Below, piece by piece: positions 24,207 through 34,100 of a DNA stretch of 64,000 nucleotides. The notes beneath the pieces were generated by a model. The model had not been told where the DNA came from and ran no database searches. It was given only the letters and a program-made list of their open reading frames with translations. This DNA comes from Hexactinellida sp. DTS-2022. Taxonomy: Eukaryota > Porifera > Hexactinellida. Made by a program: the position numbers and the translations under genes. The stretch's first letter is position 1. Each line of letters opens with the position of its first letter. Location: contig JAPNXP010000009.1 of assembly GCA_028753945.1 (NCBI GenBank), positions 1,364,001 to 1,428,000 on the forward strand, in the 5' to 3' direction.

Positions 24207-25142
24207 ATGTTATTCCGGTCGGTGCGGTCACACTTCCTATACCAACACTTCTGCTCTATAACTCAGCCAGCTCGCCTGCTCTCCAGCCAGGGCTGGCACG
24301 GGTTCAGTGATACCCTCGAGCTACACCTCAGGGACGGACACCCGTGCTTGAAGCTGCCCCTTGTGTCCAGACAGGGAAATGTGCTGCTCCACCTGAACCC
24401 TGTCACCGACACTGTCGGAAGCTTGGTGTCGCATATTCGCCAGGAGGACCCGGGGCTCCAGCAGGTGGAGGTGCTGAGCACGGACGGAGACAGGTTCGCA
24501 CTCTCCTCTCCGATAAAACATCTCTTCTTTGAGAACTTTGACCTTCAGCTGAATGACAGGCGCTACCGAGTGGCTCTCACGGAGCAGTTCAAGCTGAAGT
24601 CGGGTGTGGACATCGGGCCCGAGCTCTCCGGAGAGCTGGGGGACGTTAGAAACGCGATCCACAAACTGTACGTATCTCTGGACGTGGACAGACAGCAGCT
24701 GCAGCTGGAGCAGGAGCTGAGCACGCGGGCGGAGGCGCTGAGCGAACAGCTGAGACCCTATGAGGAGTCTAAGCTCAGCCTGGAGAGGAGGGCCTGGAGG
24801 AACACACACGCTTGCATTATGGGCGGGCTGGGGGTGATGGGTGTGAACGCAGGGCTGGTGGGGTACCTGACCTGGTTCGTGTTGTCCTGGGATATCGTGG
24901 AACCATTCTCCTACATAATAACATTCGGAACTAGTATTCTGTTTTACGCATACTTTGTTGTATCGAGACAGGACTCTAACTTTCCTGACGTCAGAAGTCG
25001 AATGTTCTATCTGAACTTCTACAGAGCCGCCAGGAAGTCGGACTTTAACGTAGAGAAGTACAACTCTATGAAGACGGAGCTCAGCGATGTGAACACGAGA
25101 TTGGGAGTTTTAAGATCCACGTTACCTTCTACTCTTACATAG
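24207..25142 (+). CDS. MCU: Mitochondrial calcium uniporter pore subunit (MCU)
   Basis: A 311-aa intronless frame. It has a basic N-terminal presequence and a matrix N-terminal domain (residues ~45-150). A coiled coil follows (about 155-200). Then come two transmembrane helices at ~202-226 and ~234-254, joined by the pore loop WDIVEP, and a C-terminal amphipathic coiled-coil (FDP/FNVEKYN-type helix). The pore signature in nearly all described MCU proteins is W-D-I-M-E-P. Here Met is Val (DIVE, residues ~229-232, nt 24891-24902), while the calcium-coordinating Asp and Glu are kept. Length is close to the family's (about 350 aa). The protein forms the channel of the inner-membrane uniporter complex that admits Ca2+ into the matrix. 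MCUb-type regulatory paralogues also share this fold, so pore-former versus dominant-negative paralogue is not settled. Confidence 0.93.
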   Translation: MLFRSVRSHFLYQHFCSITQPARLLSSQGWHGFSDTLELHLRDGHPCLKLPLVSRQGNVLLHLNPVTDTVGSLVSHIRQEDPGLQQVEVLSTDGDRFALSSPIKHLFFENFDLQLNDRRYRVALTEQFKLKSGVDIGPELSGELGDVRNAIHKLYVSLDVDRQQLQLEQELSTRAEALSEQLRPYEESKLSLERRAWRNTHACIMGGLGVMGVNAGLVGYLTWFVLSWDIVEPFSYIITFGTSILFYAYFVVSRQDSNFPDVRSRMFYLNFYRAARKSDFNVEKYNSMKTELSDVNTRLGVLRSTLPSTLT

Positions 25143-25307
25143 TTAATTTGTTATCTACATGCTAATGTAATTAATGTATTATTTACATGCTAATGTATTC
25201 CTCGCTACGGTACCAATATTAAATTGCAAGAGTTTGTAAGTCACTTGATTTTTATGTTTCTCGACAATAGCGATTTAATAATGGACATGTCGAAAACAAC
25301 ATTATTA

Positions 25308-25497
25308 TGGCTTACAACCCGTGATCCCGATATATTTAGCCTCCGGGGTTTGTTTTACAATCCGGGGATTCCGAACTTGTCGGTAATTGTTTTATTAACC
25401 GCTGTCAAATAATGGAACTATTAGTTTAATTTACGTATTATTTCAACGGTATTATTATTAAATAACGCCAATCCCAAAATCCCGGGGTTGTAAGCCC
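25308..25497. mobile_element. Inverted-repeat element between MCU and DPH3
   Basis: Left end TGGCTTACAACCCGTGATCCCG and right end CCCGGGGTTGTAAGCCC are imperfect inverted repeats of about 20 bp. The interior repeats CCGGGGTTT and CCGGGGATT. No clear target duplication; superfamily unassigned. Confidence 0.6.
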
Positions 25498-25552
25498 TAG
25501 TTGTAACGTATAGGTCACTTGATTCCTATATTATCTCGTTGATAGCATTACT

Positions 25553-25789
25553 ATGTCGGTGTTCCATGACGAGGTTGAGATCGAGGACTTCGAGTGGGAC
25601 GCGGACACGGAGAGCTACTACTACCCGTGTCCGTGCGGGGACCTGTTCGCGATATCTCTCCAGGAGCTGGAGGACGGGGAGGAGGTGGCCACCTGTCCCA
25701 GCTGTTCCCTCATCGTCAGAGTAGTGTATGACCAGGAGCAATTCAATGCACAGAAAGTAGCAGTCCCACAGTCAAAGATAGCTGTTTGA
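25553..25789 (+). CDS. DPH3: Diphthamide biosynthesis protein 3 (DPH3/KTI11)
   Basis: A 78-aa intronless frame that is the full length of the family. It consists of a single CSL zinc ribbon. It begins with [15 protein letters not shown], then [11 protein letters not shown] (first Cys pair) and [15 protein letters not shown] (second Cys pair). DPH3 is a small iron/zinc protein that feeds electrons to the DPH1-DPH2 radical enzyme in diphthamide synthesis on eEF2 and also supports Elongator. A GATAG acceptor-like site lies seven bases before ATG, and CAPN7 begins 141 bp after its stop. Confidence 0.95.
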   Translation: MSVFHDEVEIEDFEWDADTESYYYPCPCGDLFAISLQELEDGEEVATCPSCSLIVRVVYDQEQFNAQKVAVPQSKIAV

Positions 25790-25930
25790 GTGGAATTATA
25801 TTTCTTTGCAGTCCATGAATAGGGAGAGATGCTAGATTTACTATATTTGGAATTGAATTAAACTGTGCAATTAATTTAATGACTCTGAAACTATTCAATG
25901 TAACTAGTTTATAGATTAGCTGTCTATATA

Positions 25931-28900
25931 ATGGCTAATGACCCTCGCGGTTCAATGGACCCTCTCCTACAAGCCAGACAGATGATAGAGGACGCTACGG
26001 TGTATGCACAGGACGCAATAGGATACGACCGGGACAAGAAATACCCGAGTGCTCTCTTCTTCTACCAAGAGGCGATCAGTGCTCTGCTGAGGGCGCACTC
26101 GCTGGACCCATCTCTCAAGGACACGCAGACTAAGGCGAGGGAGTATCTCGACAGAGCCGACATTATAAAGGCTCTCATCGCTGGCAAGACAGGTAAAAAC
26201 TTATTAACAAAGTAGAACCTGTATAATCCGGAATTCAGCAGAACCGCCACTTTTTCCTTATCCCAATGGGCGTCGGACTATGCCTTAGAACCTGCATAAT
26301 CCCACAATTTGGCAATCCAACACTTTTTCCCTTTGAGTTACTAGTCTATAAATATTTCTGTTTCAGATGGCAATGGTCCCCCACAGTCCCTCTCAGATAA
26401 CGAGAAAGCCTCGTCTGAGCTCAGAGCCCTGATGGAGCATGCCCAGCAGCTGGAGCAGCAGGGGAAACTTAACAAGTCTCTGGCTCTCTACCAGCAAGCG
26501 GGAGAGGTGGCGATAGCAGCCGCGAGGGCTGCGAGAGAGACCCCTGAGGAGCGGAAGCTTCTGAGCAGACAGGCCAAGGCCGCTCTGGAGGGGGCGGAGC
26601 GGGTCAAGCTGACGCTGAAGGAGAAGAAAGAGACCAGTCAGAGCTCCTCGGGGGGCGCGACACTGCAGGTGGACCACCTGGCCTCCTTCAGAGGGGAACA
26701 CACGCGACACGAGGGTCCCAAACAGCGAGTGGCGCCCAACAAGCTCCTCTCCTATCTGGACACAGACACCACGCCCTACCAGGTACACACGTGACGTCAC
26801 TACTCGCCTGCTATTCTCACATGTTATATTCCTACAGGGCCTGAAGCCTATCAACAGCGACCATTCGGACGAGCCGCGGCTCCCTCCCAACAAGCTGCTC
26901 TCCTATCTGGACGCGGACGCGGAGCCCACGCGCGTGGAGTCCAACCCCTCGGACCCGGAGCAGCCCCAGCGCGCCCTCTCGGCCTCGGGCGCGGGCAGAC
27001 GGGACTACGTGAGCAAGTTCTCGAGCCAGGAGCTGGCGGTGCTCAAGGGGACCTCAAACATCAACGGGCGGGTGTATCTGCCCTGGCAGGACGCGGACCT
27101 CTCGGAGCTGATTGACTATCGACAGTTCGCAGACTGCTTCAATGACCCGGACGGACTGCCGGCTCTCGCGGCGAAGCAGAGCGCGCTGCTGCACGGCTGG
27201 TTCCGCCCCGGGGACATCTGCGACGAGCCCAAGATGGTGTACGTGGTCAGCAGTGCCTCCATCAAGCAGACCATCGTCAGCGACTGCTCCTTCGTGGCCT
27301 CTCTGGGCGTGTGCGCCGAGTTCGAGAAGAGGTTCAAGAAGCGGCTGATCACGCGCTGCATCTATCCGCAGAGCAAGAAGGGACAGCCCATCATAAACCC
27401 CTACGGGAAGTACTTCGTGTGTCTGAACCTCAACGGCTGCCGACGCAGAGTGGTCATAGACGACAGACTTCCGGTCTCCGCCTCGGGCGAGCTGCTCTCC
27501 TCCTACTCCGTTAACAAGGACGAGTTCTGGGTGTCTCTCCTGGAGAAGGCTTACATCAAGGTACTGTCTGGCTCCGATTAGTGTGTGCGATGTTATAGTT
27601 ATAATTGGCAGGTAATGGGGGGGTACGACTTCCCAGGATCCAGCTCTAACATCGACCTGCACGCGCTCACCGGCTGGATCCCGGAGCGGCTCTCTCTGAA
27701 GCCGCACCTCTCGGATCAGCTGAAGCTGGAGCAGGTCTTCAAGACCATGCTGGACTCCTTCCACAGAGGACAGGCGCTGATAACCGCAGCGACCGGCCAG
27801 CTGAGCGAGGCGGTCGCGGAGCGGGCCGGACTGGTGCAGACACACGCGTACGCAGTGCTGGATGTGAAGGAGGCGTTCGGACACAAACTGGTGCAGCTGA
27901 AGAACCCCTGGAGCCACAAGCGGTGGAAGGGAAACTTCGCAGCTGATGACAAGGCTAACTGGACTCCGGACCTCAAGAGGGCCCTCGGGTTCGATCAGCT
28001 GGAGGCCATGCAGGTACTACTATACTATACTATACGTACTGTACTGTACTGTACTGTACTAATTAACATAACTGTATATACGGGTAAGCTAAATTAAGTT
28101 CGGATTATTCTATTTATTCCCTGCCGTTCTCAGTGCTAGAGTGAGTATCTCTATTTCTAGTGCAGTCACTAGCGTACAGTGTTTATAAGAAGGTACACAG
28201 ATATGAGTAGGGTAATCAGCAAATAGAGTATTCTAATAATATTACATTCCTTGTAACACTGAGACATAAATAATGGTTATTCAAATAATGTACTTATCAC
28301 AGTTAGCTAGTTTACACGACACACACACAGTTAGTTCATATGCCACCCAAGTCTAAACAGAAGAAGAAAGTCTCCCGTATTCCACCCGACCACTTAACAA
28401 ACGGCTTTGAGGACACAGGGCACTCCTCTCTCCCGAGTAACAACCTCAATGGTGAAGTGGAATGTGACACCTCAGATCGAATCGCGCTTATAAAGTCCTG
28501 TCTCCACTCCTCCCACCTGGCCCAGGTCTCCTGTCGGGAGCGAGAGCTCTGTCAGCTGCAGCTCTTCATTGAGGACGGCCTGGACGCCAATGTGCCCGGC
28601 GCGCTCTACATATCCGGTCCCCCCGGCACCGGCAAGTCCGCCTGCGTCAGACAGGTGCTCAGACAGGTCGAGTCGCGGGCAAGACCTGTCAAAAAGCGCA
28701 GAAAGAGTGCCACTCCTCCTCCCAGCGACGTCCCGCTAATAATAGAAGTTAACTGCATGCACCTGAGCTCTCCCGCGCAGCTGCACCGGACTCTGCTGGC
28801 GCGGCTCTGCGTCGCGGGCTCCGGCCGGGCGGAGGAGCGACTGCGGCGGGAGCTGGGGAGGGAGGGGCGGATGGTGCTCCTGGTGCTGGACGAAGTGGAC

Positions 28901-30968
28901 CGGCTGGCCGAGGGGGGCGGGGGCCAACAGGTCCTCTACTCGGTCTTCTCCTGGCCCGCCCTCCCCGGGTCCAGACTCTCCCTCATCGCTATCGCCAACA
29001 CGCTGGACCTCACCGACCGGCTGCTGCCCCGTCTGCAGACGCGGCTCGCCTGCCAGCCGCAGCACCTCGCGTTCCCTCCCTACTCCCCCGATCAGCTGTC
29101 TCGGATCCTCTGCTCCCGACTGGAGGCGGTCCCCAGCTGGCAACAGCTGCTGCACCCGGACGCGGTAGCGCTCTGCGCGCGGAAGGTGGCGGCCGTGCAC
29201 GGAGACGCCCGGAAGGCGCTGGACCTGCTGAGACGGGCCGTGGAGCTGTGGGAGGCCGAGGGGGCCGACAGCGAGGTGTCGGTGCCGCACGTTGTGAGGA
29301 CATTCTCTCAGGTCTGCTCGGGCACCGGGCTGAGCGCCAAGTCTGCTTATTGGGAGAGCGGAGAGGAGCTCCCGATCCAGCAGAAAATAACCGTCTGCTC
29401 TCTCCTGCTGCAGGTGAGGGACAGGGCCGCTAAGCTGGTTAAGCTGGGGAGTCTGCACGACGCCTACGCCGGGATCTGCAGGGAGAGACACGTCACGCCC
29501 CTGGCGCAGTCGGAGTTCGTAGACCTGTGTCGCCTGCTGGAGAGCAGGGGGGTCCTGGAGGTGAAGGGCGCCAAGGAGGTTAGAATGTTTGGCGTGCGGT
29601 TAATGATATCGGAAGGGGAGGTGGAGCACGCTCTCAAAGACCAAACTCTCATCAGCAGCATACTGGCTAGGAAAGCAGACCCTGTCATGTCTAGTGACAG
29701 TCAACAGCTGTAGAATGTTATTCTCAGAGTATTGTACATTGCTGTAAACTTTCTATTTTATCACCACGCAATCACAGCTTACAAATGCTACTGGTAACAT
29801 TGTTAATACTACTGAATATTATGTTTGTATTGACAGGTGGACAATGGAGTGTTTTGGATCGATCTGAAGTCGTTCCAGCACTTCTTTGACGTGGTCTACC
29901 TGAACTGGAACCCGGAGATGTTCCGCTTCAAGAGGAACATCCACGCCTCCTGGTGTCCCGAGCACGCGGGGCCTATTAAGGACACGTACGCGATTGAGAA
30001 GAACCCGCAGTACTGCCTGGAGGTGCGAGCCAGGGAGGCGGGGCAGGCCTGGGTGCTGCTCTCCAGACACATCACGGATAAAAAGGACTTCGCTAACAAC
30101 CAGAAATTCATCACGCTGCACGTTAAGAAGTCCGACGGGAAGAGGGTGTACTATCCGGGGGAGTACTTGCACGAGGGTGAGACAATATCCGTACTATAGT
30201 AGTCAGTAGACCCTGCTAATCCGAACCGGAAATCCAAACATAAATATCTAATAAAAGTGGGGGGGAAATCTTAAATATACTACATACATAGCTATATTAC
30301 TTCACTAATCGGAACAGAAAATTATTAATCAAAACACCACTGCTCGGATTAGCGAGGGTCTACTGTATTTAGTGGGACATAGGATAATATTATATTTAAA
30401 TAATTCTTATCCATCGGCTCTAGGCATAAAGATCAACGCCCCCAACTACCTGGCTAAGATATTCTTCTCGAAGGGCGTCTCTCACTACACTCTGATAGTA
30501 GCGCAGCTGGAGGCTCTCAGCAAGATACACTACACCATCCGGATATACTCCTCGGCTGAGCTCACGCTAGCGCCTGTGCTCGACCCGTACAAGCACTCCC
30601 GCTCCATCACCGACGAGTGGACCAAGGACACCGCAGGAGGCTGTGCGAACAATCCTACATTCATTCGTAATCCTGTCTACCGTCTGGAGGTAGAAGCGGC
30701 CGGCCCGCTTGGAACAGCTTATGTTCTCTTCAAGGTCGAGGGACCGCGTAAGTTCAGTGTTGGGTTCCAGCTGACTCCGGAGGTTAAGAGCGCCGCTCTT
30801 TCGGAGCTGAGCAGCGGGCCCTACAGACCCGGCCTGGCGGTGCTCGAGACCTCGCTGCCCCCCGGGAACTACTCCATCGTGCCATCCACTTTTAACCCCG
30901 GAGAGGCGTCTCCTTTCTTCCTCACAGTCTCCTGCTCACACGCCTTCAAGTTAAACAGAGTCAAGTGA
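25931..30968 (+). CDS. CAPN7: Calpain-7 (MIT-domain calpain), 6 exons
   Basis: Exons: 25931-26192, 26367-26782, 26838-27560, 27612-28013, 29837-30176, 30424-30968 (2688 nt, 895 aa; human is 813 aa). It has two N-terminal MIT domains (about residues 10-85 and 100-165) that bind ESCRT-III tails, a linker of ~120 aa with a repeated APNKLLSYLDTD / PPNKLLSYLDAD motif, the papain-like protease core, and two C-terminal C2-like domains. The catalytic triad is complete: Cys ~376 in SDCSFVASL, His ~545 in THAYAVLD and Asn ~565 in LKNPWS. Exon 4 begins GGYDFPG. The doubled linker motif looks like an internal duplication or a second MIM-like site. Intron 4 (28014-29836) contains a complete intronless CDC6 gene in the same orientation. 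ZNFX1 begins 147 bp after the stop. Confidence 0.95.
26211..26337. mobile_element. Degenerate pogo-like repeat fragments in CAPN7 intron 1
   Basis: Two diverged copies of an AGAACCTGYATAATCC(G/C) end followed by an ACTTTTTCC block lie head to tail (about 26211-26265 and 26286-26337). They resemble the AGTAGAACCT ends of the pogo-like MITEs in this window. No complete inverted repeat remains. Confidence 0.45.
28014..28075 (+). repeat. Microsatellite at the start of CAPN7 intron 4
   Basis: A TACTA / TACTG pentamer tract (ACTATACTATACTATACGTACTGTACTGTACTGTACTG in pieces) begins directly at the intron 5' splice site. Confidence 0.7.
28340..29713 (+). CDS. CDC6: CDC6 replication licensing AAA+ ATPase, intronless, nested in CAPN7 intron 4
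   Basis: A 457-aa frame wholly within CAPN7 intron 4, same strand. A short basic N-terminus (MPPKSKQKKK) is followed by the AAA+ core: CRERELCQLQLFIEDG, Walker A GPPGTGKSA (near residue 95), the NCMHLSS strand typical of CDC6/ORC1, Walker B LLVLDEVDRL, sensor 1 IANTLDLTDRLLPRLQTR and sensor 2 HGDARKALDLLRRA. A C-terminal winged-helix domain ends VEHALKDQTLISSIL, close to the vertebrate CDC6 terminus. CDC6 acts with ORC and CDT1 to load MCM2-7 at origins. The N-terminal CDK-site and D-box region of vertebrate CDC6 is much reduced. A TTAG acceptor-like site lies five bases before ATG. Third codon positions are very GC-rich, unlike the surrounding intron. The intact frame with conserved motifs argues against a processed pseudogene. 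Confidence 0.93.
   Translation: MPPKSKQKKKVSRIPPDHLTNGFEDTGHSSLPSNNLNGEVECDTSDRIALIKSCLHSSHLAQVSCRERELCQLQLFIEDGLDANVPGALYISGPPGTGKSACVRQVLRQVESRARPVKKRRKSATPPPSDVPLIIEVNCMHLSSPAQLHRTLLARLCVAGSGRAEERLRRELGREGRMVLLVLDEVDRLAEGGGGQQVLYSVFSWPALPGSRLSLIAIANTLDLTDRLLPRLQTRLACQPQHLAFPPYSPDQLSRILCSRLEAVPSWQQLLHPDAVALCARKVAAVHGDARKALDLLRRAVELWEAEGADSEVSVPHVVRTFSQVCSGTGLSAKSAYWESGEELPIQQKITVCSLLLQVRDRAAKLVKLGSLHDAYAGICRERHVTPLAQSEFVDLCRLLESRGVLEVKGAKEVRMFGVRLMISEGEVEHALKDQTLISSILARKADPVMSSDSQQL
30204..30365. mobile_element. pogo/mariner-like MITE in CAPN7 intron 5
   Basis: 162 bp with inverted ends CAGTAGACCCTGCTAATCCGA and CGGATTAGCGAGGGTCTACTG. The right end is followed by TA; the left is preceded by GT, with TA four bases away. 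No coding capacity. Confidence 0.8.
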
Positions 30969-31115
30969 AGAACCTATGTGTAATAACTTGGCTAGTATAT
31001 ACTATATATGCATGTGTTGCTTATTCTATTTTGTTTTCAAATAATACTATAGTCACAACTAAAGAGTCTAGTGATCATCTCACTTCTAATTAAAGCGCTT
31101 TGTACAATTAGCTAC

Positions 31116-34100
31116 ATGGCTCGGAGAGTTGGCTACTCCGCGGTACCACCGGCTGGTAACAAGCTCAGACCTGCGAACACCAGTTCCACACCCAGACTGA
31201 CACACATGGGACTCCGCTCAATCACTACACTAATTAGCGCGGGAGTCAGCAATAAACTACTGTTACATTCTATCTCGCAGAGTACAGCAGCTCTTCAGTC
31301 CATGTTCCAATGTAGCGAATTGGATTCTAATTCTATCACAGCCTTGTTGGACATTCTCACGACTGACTGTTTGAGATCCGACGCAGAACTTTCTGATCAG
31401 ATATACTCAAGCCTTAAAGAGAGTTATTTTATTTCTCCCAATGGTCCTCTCTTGGAAAACACACTGGAGCTAATACAAGAGAATGAGCACCAACTTAAGG
31501 CGAGCAGTTCACTAATTCTGCGCTTATCTAAACTGATCTCTCTCTTCTCAGCTCTACAGAGTAGATTTACCTTCACAGCTGACTGCGAGTTCAACATATC
31601 TATTCACTTGTTCTGTAGTGCAGTCAGAGACTCGAGTAACTTCAACTCGCTACTGAAATCAATGCAAGATAGCGTAGCGAGGCTAATGGCTGCATGTAGT
31701 ACATCCAAAAGTGAAAATTTCGTGTTAGACCCTCAATTCAGTGACAATCGTTACTACGGGGATTCCCATAGGAACATGTCGGTCCTGCCAGGCCCGGGAG
31801 AGGTGCAGTTCAGACCCAGGAGATCCCTCCGGGGCCTGGTTAAGAAGGGCGCATACCCGGACGTGGAAACGTTCCTAGACGTGCACTTCAAACTTCTGAG
31901 AGAGGACATGATACGCCCCATCAGACAGGGAGTCAATAACTTCTTCAACAACGACGCCGACTTCAAGAGGGACCTGTTTGTCTACTCGGATGTTCGCATG
32001 TTGGAGAGTCGCTGTGACGAGAGACAGGGCATCCTCTACCAGGTGTCCTTCCACCCAGACGGAGTTAGAGACATCAGCAAGATCCGCTGGGACAGAAGCA
32101 AGCGACTCGTGTACGGGACCCTGCTTCTGGTGTTCCCGATGGACTCCGCCCCAGGGGAGGAGGTCTCCCTCTCCGACCCCCTCTGGGCTATCGTGGCGAA
32201 CAAGGACGACAAGAAGATCACACTCGCCTGTGCTACGGGATCCCACAAGCCGCCTAATATAACTATTCAGTTCGGCACTGGCTTCGAGCCTCGCTTCTCC
32301 TATAACAGACGGTACTACATGCTGGAGTCGAGAAAGGTGTACTACGAGGCCTACAAACACACACTCAGTGTTCTTAAAACGATGAATCCGCGGTCCCTCC
32401 CATTCGCACCCATCCTGCTCGGACACACCTCCTCTGCCGCCGCCCCTGCCTACGTCACTCCGCACACGGCCTATCCCATGTATAAGATATTCCCGCTCCT
32501 CGGAGAGAACAAGTTGCGGGTGCTCGGCGCCTGGCCCGCCAGCTCTCCGATTCTTGACGACTCTCAGTACCGCGCCGTTAAGCTGGCTCTCACCAGTCAG
32601 CTGGCCGTGATACAGGGCCCCCCGGGCACTGGCAAGACCTACGTGGGGACACACGTCATGAAGGTGCTGCTGCAGGCGAGAAGACGGATGAAGAGCAATC
32701 TCTCTAACACGCACCACCCGTATCGACGGAGTTATACAAATCGGTATAACCGGGTGAGCGAGTGCGAAGAGGTGAATAAGAATCTCGTACAGACTCTCTG
32801 CCGTAAGCCTATTCTTGTTGTCACCTACACAAACCACGCTTTGGACCAGTTTCTAGGCGCTCTGCTGGAATTCGAAACAGATATCATTCGCATTGGGAAT
32901 CGGTCAGAGGACGAGAGGATTAAGGCACTCTCGTTACGGAACAAGAGAGACTTCAGAAAAGGAACACTCCGTAGAGAAGAGAGAGAAATGTTAAACAACG
33001 ATCTGTCGGATGTGAGCACATGTCTCCAAGTAATATCTCGACAGCTGGCATCAGTGGGGATCACTAACGACGACATTAAGCACTACGCCACTCCCTTACA
33101 GCTCAAGAGCTTAGCGCAGCATCCCACACACTCCATACGTGACTGGTACAACTGTGTAGACTGTGGCTTGAATGCTAGGCCAGTAGCAACAGCTTATAGG
33201 AATCCACCTCAGTATGATGAGACGGAGAGTTGTGAGGTGTTCTCTGACAGCGAGAATGAAGATGCTGTAGATTTCTATGAAGACCTCGTAGGTTATGTGT
33301 CTGATGAAGAATTTTTAACTCAACAGGAATCCCTCTACAAGAGAGAAATCCGCTCTGAAAGAGTGAATGTAAATAATATATATGAATCTAAGGCATTTCA
33401 GAACCTGTGGAGCTTAGATCGAACCAATCGGTGCAAATTAATTGATTATTGGACCTCGCAGAAGAGAGCCTATTTCTCTGCAGAGCTGCAGAGAGTGCAG
33501 ACTAAATACCATCAGTTGAGTGGGGAACTGAAGGAACACTTCTTGGCAATAGACTATTCCGCACTGACCAATGCCGCGGTTGTAGGAATGACTACTACAG
33601 GCGCAGCTAAGAACTCTGATTTGATAAGAAAGCTGAGACCTCACATCATCTTCATTGAGGAGGCAGCTGAGGTGCTGGAGGCTCACCTCATAGCCTGTCT
33701 GTCCGAGTCTGTTCAGCACCTCATTCTGATAGGGGACCACAAACAGCTGAGACCTTCGTGCGCCGAGTTCTCTCTCGTCAGATACAACCTCGCCCTGTCT
33801 CTCTTCGAGAGGTTGGTTAATAATGAATTTGAACACGTCACACTTGAGTGTCAGCACAGAATGAGGCCCGAGATATCCCAGCTGGTCAGACACATTTACC
33901 CTCATCTGACCGACGATACTACCGTGTTCAAGTTCCCCTCCATTAAAGGTGTAAAATACAATCTATACTTTTTAGACCATAAGGTGACTGAGGACCGCAG
34001 TGAAGCTGAGGGGTTGAGCAAGTTGAATTCCTTTGAGGCTAAATTCCTGGCGCGGTTTACGTATTATTTGCTAAAGCAGGGCTACCAGGAATCCGAAATA

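Noticed and set aside
27054-27917. 287-aa open frame on the minus strand over CAPN7
   Set aside because: Antisense shadow of GC-rich CAPN7 exons 3-4; it crosses an intron and has no recognisable motifs.
28736-29491. 251-aa minus-strand frame over CDC6
   Set aside because: Antisense of a GC-rich coding exon; Pro/Gln/Arg-biased composition without domains.
31875-32837. 320-aa minus-strand frame over ZNFX1
   Set aside because: Antisense shadow; the sense frame carries the helicase motifs.
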